Shown piece after piece: positions 1 through 8,627 of a stretch of 64,000 nucleotides of DNA (the stretch's first letter is position 1; each line of letters begins with the position of its first letter). This DNA is from Chitinophagales bacterium. Its GTDB lineage: Bacteria > Bacteroidota > Bacteroidia > Chitinophagales > Chitinophagaceae. The notes below the pieces were generated by a model that was not told the origin of the DNA, did no database searches, and saw nothing but the letters and a program-made list of their open reading frames with translations. The stretch is from NCBI GenBank assembly GCA_026936105.1, contig JAIXKI010000031.1, positions 153,740 to 217,739 on the forward strand. Direction: 5' to 3'. The position numbers and the translations under genes are program-made.

Positions 1-14
1 GCGGGGTACCCCGC
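1..14. repeat. Perfect 14-bp palindrome
   Basis: The window opens with GCGGGGTACCCCGC, which equals its own reverse complement. It lies 38 bases before the transposase start, inside or next to the left end of the IS30 element. Its role is unknown. It could be part of the element's leader or a target-like sequence. Confidence 0.5.
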
Positions 15-52
15 CCATACGGTTGAGCTGAAAAACAGATTTTTGTGTTGCT

Positions 53-1027
53 ATGAAATCAAAAAAATATTCCCAACTCAACCCGGAACAAAGATATCAG
101 TTATCTGCCTTACTCAAAGCAGGCCATTCAAACGGTTTTATTGCTAAGCAGCTTGGCGTACATCGCTGTACGGTTGGCAGGGAGATAAAAAGAAACAGTA
201 CTACGCGGCAACATTATGTACCTTCTTTGGCTCAGCAATTTTCAAATGACAGGCACAACGACAAACGCCATCGTTGTGTCTTCTCAGCTGAAATGAAATC
301 ATTTATTCAAATGAAAATGAGAGAAGAACAATGGTCGCCTGAGCAAATTAAGGGTTATTGTAAGGTGCAGGGTATTCCAATGGTCAGTCACGAATGGATT
401 TATCAGTATGTGTACCGGGATATGAAACAAGGTGGAGAACTCTATAAACAGCTCCGTACACAGCACAAACGAAGGCGAAAGCGAATCCATCGTAAAGACA
501 AGCGAGGTTTGATCCCTAACCGGGTATCCATTCATCAGCGCCCTAAAGAAGTAGATGAAAAACAACGATTTGGCGATTGGGAAATTGACCTCATCGAAGG
601 AGCCAATCATAGCAATTTTGCAGTAACATTCGTAGAAAGAAAATCACAGTTTGCTCTCATTGTAAAAACGCCGGATAAACATGCCCAGACCATTCAAACT
701 AAAATTATCAATACCCTGGCCCCCTACAAGGAGTTAGTACATACCATTACCTCCGATAATGGAAAGGAATTTGCCAATCATGAATATGTGGCACAAAAAT
801 TAAATGCCGACTATTATTTTGCAGACCCCTACAGTTCCTGGCAGAGAGGGCTAAATGAATATACCAACAAGCTCTACCGGCAATATTTACCTAAAAAAGC
901 TAACCTCAATCATTATGACATTCAATACTTCGTAACCATCACTAACAAGTTAAATAACAGGCCCAGAAAATTATCAGGATACAAAACACCTCTACAGGTT
1001 TTTATGGCTAATTTTAAACCCAATTAA
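53..1027 (+). mobile_element. IS30-family transposase
   Basis: Complete 324-residue transposase. An N-terminal helix-turn-helix of the IS30 type (about residues 8-50) binds the element ends, and a DDE integrase-like catalytic core follows. The catalytic residues are visible as D179 (in WEID), D235 (in TSDNGKEF) and E269 (in LNEYTNKL). The 33-residue spacing between the last two is the IS30 pattern, and RQYLPK follows the glutamate as in the family. The usual NENT motif reads NEYT. Only 52 bases lie upstream, so the left inverted repeat is outside the window. The right end probably lies in the TGTTGCACTTATGACTTG stretch just after the stop (about 1030-1062). The gene appears intact. Confidence 0.93.
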
Positions 1028-1116
1028 CTAACTGTTGCACTTATGACTTGAATCTGCGCAAACAAAAATGCCCCGCACCGGAGTAAAACCTGAAAAGTAT
1101 AATACTATGTTCTCTA

Positions 1117-1245
1117 TCAGAGGTAAATACCGTTGCTTAAACGATAATGCTTCACTCCCCGACAATCTCTTTTAGTGGCCGAGCAGGATGAGAAAATGAA
1201 CGCAACAAAGATCGCAGCAAGGGCGAATACAAAAATCTTTTTCAT
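1117..1245 (-). CDS. Small predicted lipoprotein (42 aa)
   Basis: A 42-codon frame on the minus strand, starting at the ATG ending at 1245. It begins MKKIFVFALA and continues with a hydrophobic stretch that ends in the lipobox FSSC (cysteine 21). A short polar tail (SATKRDCRGVKHYRLSNG) follows. This is a textbook Bacteroidota lipoprotein signal with almost no mature protein. Very short lipoproteins of this shape are often missed in annotation. Function is unknown. A weak hairpin followed by T residues on the minus strand near 1060-1085 could end its transcript. The call rests on the signal peptide alone. Confidence 0.6.
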   Translation of the reverse strand: MKKIFVFALAAIFVAFIFSSCSATKRDCRGVKHYRLSNGIYL

Positions 1246-1476
1246 ACCACGTTTTAATTGGTCAACGAATCAGTTCGGGGAATTTCAAAAGAGGGATCTG
1301 TAAAGTTGGTTCATCAGAGGGTAAGGCGAAAATAATATGCGTTTGTCGTTTTTCAAAACTTCATGGGTCTTTTTCCTAAAACCTGTTGTTAATTTATTTC
1401 ATTAATTTTTTTTTATCGTAAAAACACTAAATTCCATATATTTATACTATTAATAATTCAACAATAAATAAAGCAT

Positions 1477-2076
1477 ATGAAACAAATAATATTCTTTCTA
1501 CTCACATCCTTTGTGGCTCTGACGGCCTGTAATAACAATGCAAAACAGGACAAAACCACTTCAGGCACTGAAACCGGAACAACTACGAACCCTCCGGCTG
1601 AAACTACTTTACCTGCAACAGATATGGCAAAGGCTCTGGAAGCCATGAAGAATTTACCGGCATTAAGTACCGACCAGTTGAAAGCCATGTTGCCGGAAAC
1701 ATTGTTGGATATGAAACGTTCCGGATTTTCAGTCAACAGCGGAATGGGTTTTGGTGTTGCCGAAGCAGATTATAAGAATGAGGATGACAGCAAAAGATTC
1801 CGAGTACAGATTTTTGATTGTGCCGGTGCTGCAGGTGCAGCTTATTACAGCATGATGTACTGGGGATTTAATATGGAACAGGAAGATGATAACGGCTATA
1901 AAAAGACGGTCACTTTCAACGGCAACAAAGCCGTTGAATCTTATGAAAAGAATTCAGACCAGTACAGTCTGCTCTTCCCTGCAAGTAATCGCCTCCTGGT
2001 ACAGGTAGAAGGAGATAATACAGGGTTGGATGCAGTAAAACAAGCAGCAAACAGCCTGAACCTGAAAGTGAATTAA
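1477..2076 (+). CDS. Hypothetical lipoprotein
   Basis: 199 residues. The signal peptide starts MKQIIFFLLTSFVAL and has the lipobox LTAC with cysteine 18, so the mature protein is probably anchored in a membrane facing the periplasm. A Thr/Pro-rich linker (about residues 20-50) leads to a compact domain (about 75-199) with hydrophobic and aromatic segments (FGVAEADY, AYYSMMYWGF, SLLFPASNRLLVQVEGD). No enzyme motif was recognised and no function is assigned. The upstream DNA (about 1370-1470) is very AT-rich, and a strong terminator follows directly. Confidence 0.8.
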   Translation: MKQIIFFLLTSFVALTACNNNAKQDKTTSGTETGTTTNPPAETTLPATDMAKALEAMKNLPALSTDQLKAMLPETLLDMKRSGFSVNSGMGFGVAEADYKNEDDSKRFRVQIFDCAGAAGAAYYSMMYWGFNMEQEDDNGYKKTVTFNGNKAVESYEKNSDQYSLLFPASNRLLVQVEGDNTGLDAVKQAANSLNLKVN

Positions 2077-2093
2077 ACAAACATTTCATTAAA

Positions 2094-2126
2094 AAAACGT
2101 TTTGCAATTCCGTGCGAAACGTTTTT
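2094..2126 (+). terminator. Rho-independent terminator
   Basis: A 12-bp stem (2094-2105 with 2114-2125, one G-U pair) and an 8-base loop, ending in a T run. It lies 18 bases after the lipoprotein stop. Because the left arm starts with an A run, it may also act on the minus strand after kbl. Confidence 0.85.
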
Positions 2127-2183
2127 CCTTTTTCATTTATCTGATTTTTTAATGACCGCCGGTATCCGGTTGCTGAAGCCTCT

Positions 2184-3371
2184 TTATTTCAATACCCCCA
2201 GCTCCTTACCGATCTTGGTAAATGCTGCAATGGCTCTGTCCAGATGATGTTGTTCATGAGCAGCGCTCAACTGTACTCTTATCCTTGCCTGGCCTTTAGC
2301 AACAACCGGATAGAAAAATCCGATCACATATATTCCTTCATCCAGCAATTTAGCTGCAAAGTTCTGTGCCAGCACCGCCTCGTACAACATGATAGGTACA
2401 ATAGGATGATCGCCGGGCTTGATATCAAATCCGGCTTCAGACATTTTTGTTCTGAAATATTTTGTGTTGAACTCAAGTTTATCACGAAGTTGAGTAGTTT
2501 CTGTCAACATATTTAGCACTGCAATACTGCCGCCTACAATAGAAGGTGCCAACGTATTGGAAAATAAATAAGGCCTTGATCTCTGACGCAGCATCCCGAT
2601 GATCTCTTTTCTTCCGGAAGTAAATCCTCCCGAAGCACCACCCAAGGCTTTTCCCAAAGTACCGGTGATGATATCTATTCTCCCCATTACACCACGGTAC
2701 TCATGTGTTCCTCTGCCGGTTTTACCCAGGAAACCAGAGGAGTGGCATTCATCTATCATCACTGCAGCATCATATTTATCGGCCAGATCACAGATCTTAT
2801 CCAACTGTGCGATCGTTCCATCCATGCTGAACGATCCATCCGTAACAATGATACGACTACGGGCACCTGAAGCTTCTTTCAGTTTTACTTCAAGGTCGGC
2901 CATGTTGTTATGATCATAGCGGTAACGCTGTGCTTTACACAAACGCACCCCATCAATGATGGAAGCATGGTTCAATGCATCGGAAATGATCGCATCTTCT
3001 TCCCCGAACAGAGGTTCAAACACACCACCGTTTGCATCAAAAGCAGCAGCATATAAAATGGTGTCTTCCGTGCCGAGAAATTCAGAGAGTTTTTTCTCCA
3101 GTTCTTTATGTATATCCTGAGTGCCGCAAATAAAACGCACACTGCTCAATCCATAACCTCTCGAATCAATAGTCTTGTGTGCAGCTTCGATCACTTTCGG
3201 ATGCGAAGAAAGGCCGAGATAATTGTTGGCGCAGAAATTCAATACTGTTTTCCCCCCTACTTTTATTTCCGCACCCTGTGGGCTTTCAATGATGCGTTCA
3301 GATTTGTAAAGTCCTGAAGCTTTGATGCCTTCGATCTCTCCGGCAAGACGTTTTACTAAATTTTCGTTCAT
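2184..3371 (-). CDS. kbl: Glycine C-acetyltransferase (2-amino-3-ketobutyrate CoA ligase)
   Basis: PLP-dependent alpha-oxoamine synthase that cleaves 2-amino-3-oxobutyrate with CoA to glycine and acetyl-CoA, the second step of threonine breakdown. The reading frame is open from an ATG at 3392, but the start at 3371 (MNENLVKRL) is preferred. It matches the family N-terminus, and a TATCTTTG promoter box at 3390-3397 overlaps the upstream ATG. From this start the protein has 395 residues, the usual length. The PLP lysine is K241 in [10 protein letters not shown], the cofactor aspartate lies in [10 protein letters not shown], and the glycine-rich N-terminal signature [10 protein letters not shown] is present. 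The usual partner threonine dehydrogenase (tdh) is not in the window. Confidence 0.95.
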   Translation of the reverse strand: MNENLVKRLAGEIEGIKASGLYKSERIIESPQGAEIKVGGKTVLNFCANNYLGLSSHPKVIEAAHKTIDSRGYGLSSVRFICGTQDIHKELEKKLSEFLGTEDTILYAAAFDANGGVFEPLFGEEDAIISDALNHASIIDGVRLCKAQRYRYDHNNMADLEVKLKEASGARSRIIVTDGSFSMDGTIAQLDKICDLADKYDAAVMIDECHSSGFLGKTGRGTHEYRGVMGRIDIITGTLGKALGGASGGFTSGRKEIIGMLRQRSRPYLFSNTLAPSIVGGSIAVLNMLTETTQLRDKLEFNTKYFRTKMSEAGFDIKPGDHPIVPIMLYEAVLAQNFAAKLLDEGIYVIGFFYPVVAKGQARIRVQLSAAHEQHHLDRAIAAFTKIGKELGVLK

Positions 3372-3389
3372 AACTATGGATTTGAAGGA

Positions 3390-3397
3390 CAAAGATA
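3390..3397 (-). promoter_or_regulatory. Candidate -7 promoter box of kbl
   Basis: TATCTTTG on the minus strand matches the Bacteroidota TAnnTTTG element exactly and lies about 19 bases before the preferred ATG at 3371. A clear -33 TTG partner at the usual spacing was not confirmed. Confidence 0.45.
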
Positions 3398-3496
3398 CAG
3401 GAGCACTTCAAACGGTTTTTAGCCTTATTATGATAAAATTTAGATTTTCTGTAACCTTCAATTCTCTATTTTCGTCAAAAACATAAACCAACCAAT

Positions 3497-3703
3497 ATGA
3501 GATGGAATAATTCCCGGAGCATCGCTATCGCTGTCATCCTGATCTTTGCAGGCCTGATATTTATCCCATCTTCTCCGAAAACCCAACATCCTACATGGCA
3601 AAAAGGCCCGGATAAAGTTTGTTGTAAGTGCACAGTGCCCCAAAATGACCCGGGAAATAACAATATGATCTGGGAAAACCTGTCACGTCAATTCATTTCT
3701 TAA
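3497..3703 (+). CDS. Small membrane-anchored protein with a Cys motif (hypothetical)
   Basis: 68 residues. It starts MRWNNSRSIAIAVILIFAG, giving one N-terminal hydrophobic segment (about 8-25) that may be a membrane anchor or signal peptide. A short polar tail follows with three clustered cysteines (KVCCKCTV), which could bind metal or form disulfides. No family was recognised. A TATTTTCG box at 3467-3474 could be its promoter. The overlapping minus-strand frames lack such a signal. Coding status is likely but unproven. Confidence 0.5.
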   Translation: MRWNNSRSIAIAVILIFAGLIFIPSSPKTQHPTWQKGPDKVCCKCTVPQNDPGNNNMIWENLSRQFIS

Positions 3704-3842
3704 TACTCCACTCATTGATTTCCAGGCATTGGGAGCCTTAAAACTATTTTCACCCGGAATGTAACTTTTTGACATTCTGATCGTAATACACAAGATCCCT
3801 GAATATCCTGATTAAATTTGTTATGGGAAAGCCAGCTGTTTT

Positions 3843-4328
3843 ATGACCGAAAGAGAATATAACGAATGTGTGACCAGTTATGCGGATAACGTGTACCGCT
3901 TCATCCTGAAGAACCTCAGACATGAAGAAGATGCACGGGATGTGGTGCAAACGGCTTTTGAAAAAATGTGGCGCAATCGTGAAGAAGTGGATGCTGAAAA
4001 AAGCAAGTCTTATCTTTTCACCGTTGCCTACCACCAGATGATAGATCATATCCGCAAAGTAAAAAGGATACAACTCCAGGAAGAATTCAGTGATTCAGTA
4101 AAGGTCCAGAACAAACCGGTTCATAACCTGAAAAAAGTATTGGAAGATGCATTGGAAAGACTAAATGAAACTCAACGTTCTTTGGTATTGTTGAAAGATT
4201 ATGAAGGCTACAGTTATGAGGAGATCGGGAAAATTACCGGATTGAATGACAGCCAGGTGAAAGTGTACCTGCACCGGGCCAGGCTGCAACTAAAGGAATA
4301 CATTGTTAAGCTGGAGAACGTGATATAA
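3843..4328 (+). CDS. RNA polymerase ECF sigma factor
   Basis: 161 residues, the normal size of an extracytoplasmic-function sigma-70 factor. Region 2 spans about residues 10-75, including the core-binding and -10-recognition segment (DARDVVQTAFEKMWRNRE, then YHQMIDHIRKVKR). Region 4 spans about 105-155, with the helix-turn-helix YSYEEIGKITGLNDSQVKVYLHRAR. It lacks an N-terminal region 1. It lies 29 bases before a membrane protein that looks like its anti-sigma factor, and an outer-membrane barrel follows. The three genes probably form an envelope-response operon. Confidence 0.9.
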   Translation: MTEREYNECVTSYADNVYRFILKNLRHEEDARDVVQTAFEKMWRNREEVDAEKSKSYLFTVAYHQMIDHIRKVKRIQLQEEFSDSVKVQNKPVHNLKKVLEDALERLNETQRSLVLLKDYEGYSYEEIGKITGLNDSQVKVYLHRARLQLKEYIVKLENVI

Positions 4329-4357
4329 AAACTGAAGTGTAAGAAACTGAAGAAAGA

Positions 4358-5497
4358 ATGAATATCAACCGCCATAATTACGAAGAATTCTTTATCCTGT
4401 ACATGGATAATGAACTGAGCAGCGAGGATCGCCTGCAGGTGGAGTCATTCATTCAGCAGAACCCGGACCTGAAAGAAGAGCTGGAATTGCTTTTACAATC
4501 CAGGTTGGTTCCCGAATCATATATCGTTTTCGAAAACAAAGAAGAGTTGTTGCAACCGGAAGAAAATGGACTGATCAATGTATCCAATTACGAAGAGTGG
4601 CTGCTGTTGTATGTTGATGATGAATTGAGCCAAAAAGAAAGAAACGATGTTGAAAAATTTATTGCCGCTCATCCTGAAGCTAAAAAAGAACTGAAAGTTC
4701 TGATCAAAACAAAATCGGTTCCTGAAGAAAGTATTGTATTTCCCGATAAAGAATCTTTATACCGAAGAGCAGAAAAAGTAAGGGTTATAAGCATCCGTTA
4801 TTGGAGAGCCGCGGCGGCTGCTATACTGATCCTTGGAATAGGTATCACTGCGTTCTTTTCACTGAATAATAAAAAGGGTTCTGTTTCGGGCCCTGTCGCT
4901 TCTCATGGAGTGAAAACCGCCAATGATACCAATGCCGGTGTGGCCAATAAAATCACGGTTAATAATCCTGTTGCACAAACTGAAATAAAAGAAGAAGTCT
5001 TAAGGAAAGACATGCCACAGCAAACAGACAATCTCACTTTCTCTAAAAAAGAAAATAACGGGATAACTGCTCCGCATAATATTCCTGTTAAAACGCCGGA
5101 GCCTATTATAGATAATCCTATTATAGATAATAAAGTGCCATTGCTCACAGATAATACACCTGCCAATAATTCAATGGCCACACAACCGGATCCGGGCATT
5201 AAGATCATCGCTTCCTCTTCGGTGCCTGACTTAGCCGTAAATGAAATTCCCAATAATGTTATTGCCAATTTAAATGAAGCTCCTGCTGTAACAAACTCTC
5301 CCGAGAATTCGTATATCAATAAAGGAATTACAGCAGGCTCTAATGCAGATTTTGCTGAGCAGGATGAAAAAGGCAATAAAAGAATTCGTGGCCTTTTTCG
5401 CAAAGTGACCCGTTTCTTTGAAAAGACCACCCGTATCAATCCTACTAATAATGACGATCAGTTGTTGATCGGAGCTGTGGCTGTAAAACTGAAATGA
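4358..5497 (+). CDS. Membrane anti-sigma-like protein with duplicated N-terminal domain
   Basis: 379 residues. The cytoplasmic part holds two similar units of about 60 residues (7-66 and 77-136). Both begin NYEE(F/W), continue with LYxD(N/D)ELS, and end in VPE(S/E) followed by IVFxxKExL. One transmembrane helix (about 151-169, AAAAAILILGIGITAFFSL) is followed by a long low-complexity Asn/Pro/Thr-rich periplasmic part and a basic C-terminus. Position directly after an ECF sigma gene and the topology suggest an anti-sigma factor. The classical zinc HxxxCxxC motif is absent, so the sigma-binding mode is not certain. The tandem duplication is the notable feature. Confidence 0.7.
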   Translation: MNINRHNYEEFFILYMDNELSSEDRLQVESFIQQNPDLKEELELLLQSRLVPESYIVFENKEELLQPEENGLINVSNYEEWLLLYVDDELSQKERNDVEKFIAAHPEAKKELKVLIKTKSVPEESIVFPDKESLYRRAEKVRVISIRYWRAAAAAILILGIGITAFFSLNNKKGSVSGPVASHGVKTANDTNAGVANKITVNNPVAQTEIKEEVLRKDMPQQTDNLTFSKKENNGITAPHNIPVKTPEPIIDNPIIDNKVPLLTDNTPANNSMATQPDPGIKIIASSSVPDLAVNEIPNNVIANLNEAPAVTNSPENSYINKGITAGSNADFAEQDEKGNKRIRGLFRKVTRFFEKTTRINPTNNDDQLLIGAVAVKLK

Positions 5498-5538
5498 TTT
5501 ATTTAAGAAAAAACCGATATAAATACTATTACAAGAAT

Positions 5539-6366
5539 ATGAAAAGGATATCTATCATTTTAGTAATGCTATGTTTCACAATACTGGGATCATCACAAGA
5601 AAAAGCAGATACAGTGAAAGTCGGAGGCATGATCATTATCCGTAAACATGGAAATGAAGAAAAGAATAAAGAATACAAAATGCCCGAAAGAAAACGATCC
5701 AAACCTTCCAATCTGAGAACAAACTGGTGGATCGTGGATCTTGGCTTTGCCAATTATACAGACAACACCAATTATACCGGTTCTGATGCACAACAATATG
5801 CGCCGGGCAGTAATGACAGCTGGCTGAAACTGAGCAGTGGGAAGTCTGTGAATGTGAACGTGTGGGTCTTCATGCAAAGGCTGAACATGATCAAACATGT
5901 GGTGAATCTTCAATATGGACTGGGATTTGAGCTGAACAACTACCGCTACAAAGAACCGGTACGTTATGACCCCAATCCTCCTGCAGTATCCAACCCTCCT
6001 ATTCTCTACCTGGACCAAGCTCTTAACCGCAGTTATAAAAAAGATAAACTGGCAGCAGACTATATTACTGTCCCCCTGATGCTAAATTTCAACTTCACTC
6101 CCAAACGTACTTCTGACGGGTTCGGTATAAGTGCAGGCGTCAGCGCCGGCTGGCTTTACAGCGCCAGAAATAAAACCGTCACATCCGATGAAGGAAAGAA
6201 GAAAGCCAAAGATGATTTTGACCTGGAGCGCTGGAAGATTTCTTATGTGGGAGAACTTTCCCTGGGTCCTGTCAAATTGTACGGATCCATTTCAAGCAAA
6301 AGCATGTATAGCCGCGGACTGAATATAACACCTTACAATGTTGGCATCCGTCTCAGCAGATGGTGA
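5539..6366 (+). CDS. Outer-membrane beta-barrel protein (hypothetical)
   Basis: 275 residues from the start at 5539. An in-frame ATG at 5494 overlaps the previous stop, but it would put 15 basic and aromatic residues before an otherwise perfect signal peptide (MKRISIILVMLCFTILGSSQ), so the later start is chosen. The mature protein has alternating hydrophobic stretches typical of a small outer-membrane barrel (WIVDLGFANY, NLQYGLGFELNNYRY, FGISAGVSAGWLYSAR) and ends in an aromatic residue (NVGIRLSRW), as barrel proteins do. It is probably co-transcribed with the sigma and anti-sigma genes and may be their target or sensor partner. Ligand and function are unknown. Confidence 0.75.
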   Translation: MKRISIILVMLCFTILGSSQEKADTVKVGGMIIIRKHGNEEKNKEYKMPERKRSKPSNLRTNWWIVDLGFANYTDNTNYTGSDAQQYAPGSNDSWLKLSSGKSVNVNVWVFMQRLNMIKHVVNLQYGLGFELNNYRYKEPVRYDPNPPAVSNPPILYLDQALNRSYKKDKLAADYITVPLMLNFNFTPKRTSDGFGISAGVSAGWLYSARNKTVTSDEGKKKAKDDFDLERWKISYVGELSLGPVKLYGSISSKSMYSRGLNITPYNVGIRLSRW

Positions 6367-6392
6367 TCAATCCAAACTTTTTAACTCTGAAA

Positions 6393-6427
6393 AGGCTATC
6401 TCAAAAGTTAAGATAGCCTCCTTTTTT
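6393..6427 (+). terminator. Terminator hairpin at the start of interspersed repeat copy 1
   Basis: A perfect 9-bp stem AGGCTATCT / AGATAGCCT (6393-6401 with 6411-6419) is followed by a T run. It lies 26 bases after the barrel gene. The same hairpin occurs at 24.45 kb and 47.82 kb as part of a repeat family. Confidence 0.85.
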
Positions 6428-6722
6428 GTTTGTATTCCACTAGGAGTAGGTTATCGCTTATGCGATCATAGAAGTGAATTTTTTACTACTGCTACAACCT
6501 TCTTCATTTATGCCGCGTTGGTCATCGGGAAGAGCGCAGCGACGAAGCGATCTGCCCTGAGTACAGTTTGCTTCGGCAATTTTTGTATCCCGGGTCATCG
6601 CGAGGAACGAAGCGATCTTCTTTCTTTTATTACCTCGCAAAGACCCACGCTCTTTTTTGCAGCCCGGATCATCGTTTATGCGATCGTAAAAGTGAACTTT
6701 TTACTTTTGATACAGCCCTTTT
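6393..6722 (+). repeat. Interspersed hairpin-rich repeat, copy 1
   Basis: About 330 bp. In order: the terminator hairpin; ATCGCTTATGCGAT (palindromic, 6453-6466); an AGAAGTGAATTTTTTACT hairpin-like unit; a unit reading ACGAAGCGATCTGCCCTGAG; a TTTGCTTCGGCAATTTT stretch; and a unit GCGAGGAACGAAGCGATCTT. The ATCG-TTATGCGAT plus GAAGTGAA unit then appears a second time at about 6671-6718. Copy 2 (24251-24484, inverted) matches along nearly the whole length and copy 3 (47821-47938) matches the left part. This explains the gap between the barrel gene and the L,D-transpeptidase gene. Long open frames across it are by-products of the repeat. Confidence 0.85.
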
Positions 6723-6862
6723 TTATCCACAGAAGCAATAGAAAAACTTCATTGCATTCTCACTCAGGGTATTTTCTAAATAACACGTTAAAAGACAACT
6801 GTAATCAAAATATTAAATTGTGGCATTGCGTTTGAAATAATAACGGATTGCGGGACATTGAT

Positions 6863-7429
6863 ATGAAGAAAATAATCGTACTCAGTTTGATCTTCACAGC
6901 GGGAAGCTTGCTGGCGTCCAACAAGCATAATACTTTCTCTCCCCTACATTTCAGTGCAAAAAGGATCGGTAACGGCGATGGGCCTATAGGAATAATCTAC
7001 ATCGTCATTGACAAAAACAAGTATGAACTGAGTGTATTTGACGATAAAGGCTGGTATGCTACTTATCCAGTCGTTTTCGGAAACAACAATCTGGGAGATA
7101 AAAAAATGCAGGGTGATAAAAAAACACCTGAAGGAACTTTCCGTATCGTTGATAAGCGATTCCATAAAAACTGGGACCGTTTTTTAGCATTGGACTATCC
7201 TAATAAAGAGAGTTGGGAAAAATTCAATCAAAGAAAAGTGAGAGGTGAGATCCCTTTATCGGCACAGATTGGCGGCGGCATTGGCATTCATGGCACCTGG
7301 CCGCATGAAGATTTTGTGGTGGACAAATACAAAAACTGGACTCAGGGCTGCATCTCCATGAAGCGCAGTGATGTGGAAGACCTTTACAACTATACTCCGG
7401 TAGGAACCAAAGTGATCATAAGGAAATAA
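6863..7429 (+). CDS. L,D-transpeptidase (YkuD domain)
   Basis: 188 residues from the ATG at 6863. The frame extends upstream to a TTG, but the signal peptide begins at MKKIIVLSLIFTAGSLLAS, so this start is chosen. The YkuD catalytic domain forms meso-DAP crosslinks or attaches proteins to peptidoglycan in the periplasm. The signature residues are visible: H143 in GIHGTW and the nucleophile C163 in TQGCISMKRSDVEDLY. An early TPEGTFRI segment is also typical. It is transcribed alone, between a repeat and a convergent hydrolase gene. Which crosslink it makes cannot be told from the sequence. Confidence 0.9.
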   Translation: MKKIIVLSLIFTAGSLLASNKHNTFSPLHFSAKRIGNGDGPIGIIYIVIDKNKYELSVFDDKGWYATYPVVFGNNNLGDKKMQGDKKTPEGTFRIVDKRFHKNWDRFLALDYPNKESWEKFNQRKVRGEIPLSAQIGGGIGIHGTWPHEDFVVDKYKNWTQGCISMKRSDVEDLYNYTPVGTKVIIRK

Positions 7430-7433
7430 ACTT

Positions 7434-8408
7434 TCATTTCCGGGTGCTCAAAAATCCGGATACTTCTCTCTCCCATTTAATAGGATCCACTTCTACATAA
7501 ATAAAATGACCCACACCTTCATATTCCACTAATTTTTTTTGTGAAGATTTGATATGATCAAAAATACATAGGGTCTCGCTTCGCATAACGAGCCCGTCTT
7601 TTTCACCAAACTCAAGCAACACCGGGCAATCTACTTTTTCTACATAGCGGCAGGCTGATAACTTAAAACCGTTAAATCCTCTTTCGATACCGGACCAGAA
7701 AGTGGTCAGTGTGGCAAAAGGCTCAGTCGGAAAGCCAAGTACTCTTGCCCTGGCCCGGAAATGATCCCTGAGTGTGGCAAATGACGCATCCATGATCAGC
7801 CCCGAAGGCTTTAATCCATAATCATAGATCGTTTTGGCGGCAAGTACTGCTCCCATTGAAAAGCCATAAAAGAAAATATTTTTCTCTCCCTGAGAAGAGA
7901 CATAATCATATGCCAGCTTTACTTCTTCTGTTTCCCTTATTCCGTAGGTAAACACCTGGCCTCCGCTCAAGCCGTGTGCCCGGTAATCTATCATCATTAC
8001 ATTATAGTGCATTCCATGAAAACTATAAACCACTTTCAATATCGTTTCCATGTTTCCTCCCAACCCGTGAAGAAGGATAACACTTCCTTTCGATGAATCT
8101 GCAGGGATATACCATCCGGTAATTGCTATGCTGTCTTTTGTGTAAAATGTCTGTTGACGGTAAGAATAGTCAGGTGTTGACTTTTCTACAGACCGGTAGC
8201 TCCGTGGTCCACGGAATAAGTGCCAGGTCTTTACAAATATATTTTTTGACCCGGAAGAAGGAGGTGGTGGGCTATCATGGATATAAGTGAATTTATAAGC
8301 ATACAAAGCTGCGCTCATATTGATCAGGATAAATTGCACTAATAAAATCCAGCCTATCCATCGTAATGCTACTCTTATTTTATTTTTCGGGAGACTATCT
8401 GCCATCAA
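7434..8408 (-). CDS. Membrane-anchored alpha/beta hydrolase
   Basis: 324 residues. An N-terminal hydrophobic helix (about 15-38, ALRWIGWILLVQFILINMSA) anchors a serine hydrolase domain. The oxyanion region is LLHGLGGN (112-119), the nucleophile is S184 in GFSMGA, and the likely acid and base are D271 (FGEKDGLV) and H301 (GVGHFIYV). This resembles the BEM46/YqkD-like hydrolases, whose substrates are mostly unknown. It converges with the L,D-transpeptidase gene, leaving only 4 bases between the two stops. The start has an alternative one codon later (MMADS). Confidence 0.85.
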   Translation of the reverse strand: MMADSLPKNKIRVALRWIGWILLVQFILINMSAALYAYKFTYIHDSPPPPSSGSKNIFVKTWHLFRGPRSYRSVEKSTPDYSYRQQTFYTKDSIAITGWYIPADSSKGSVILLHGLGGNMETILKVVYSFHGMHYNVMMIDYRAHGLSGGQVFTYGIRETEEVKLAYDYVSSQGEKNIFFYGFSMGAVLAAKTIYDYGLKPSGLIMDASFATLRDHFRARARVLGFPTEPFATLTTFWSGIERGFNGFKLSACRYVEKVDCPVLLEFGEKDGLVMRSETLCIFDHIKSSQKKLVEYEGVGHFIYVEVDPIKWEREVSGFLSTRK

Positions 8409-8549
8409 TATTTTGTCAGTTGGGAGTCAAAAATAATTTCCACAATGCAGATCTTCTAATAAATGAAATTATTTTTTGGAATGGGTATGATTTTTGCAGA
8501 CTTGTTCCGGCAAAAAATTATTCTTTCATATAATTTGGAAAAACCTTTT

Positions 8550-8580
8550 AAAACAGCCCCATCCGTGGCTGTTTTATTTT
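8550..8580 (-). terminator. Terminator after acs
   Basis: A perfect 9-bp stem AAAACAGCC / GGCTGTTTT (8550-8558 with 8567-8575) with an 8-base loop. It lies about 50 bases after the acs stop on the minus strand. T runs flank both sides, so it could work in both directions. Confidence 0.75.
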
Positions 8581-8627
8581 TTAGTACTGCTCTTAAAAAT
8601 ATTATTAATACCGGATCAACAGACCTC

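Noticed and set aside
4903-5439. 178-codon frame antisense to the anti-sigma-like gene
   Set aside because: The plus-strand frame has clear domain structure. The antisense frame is a shadow of its low-complexity region.
6338-6835. Open frame of 165 codons on the plus strand across the gap after the barrel gene
   Set aside because: It runs through interspersed repeat copy 1. Its peptide is repeat-derived (EERSDLLSFITSQRPT) and a similar frame appears at copy 2. No start context or domain.
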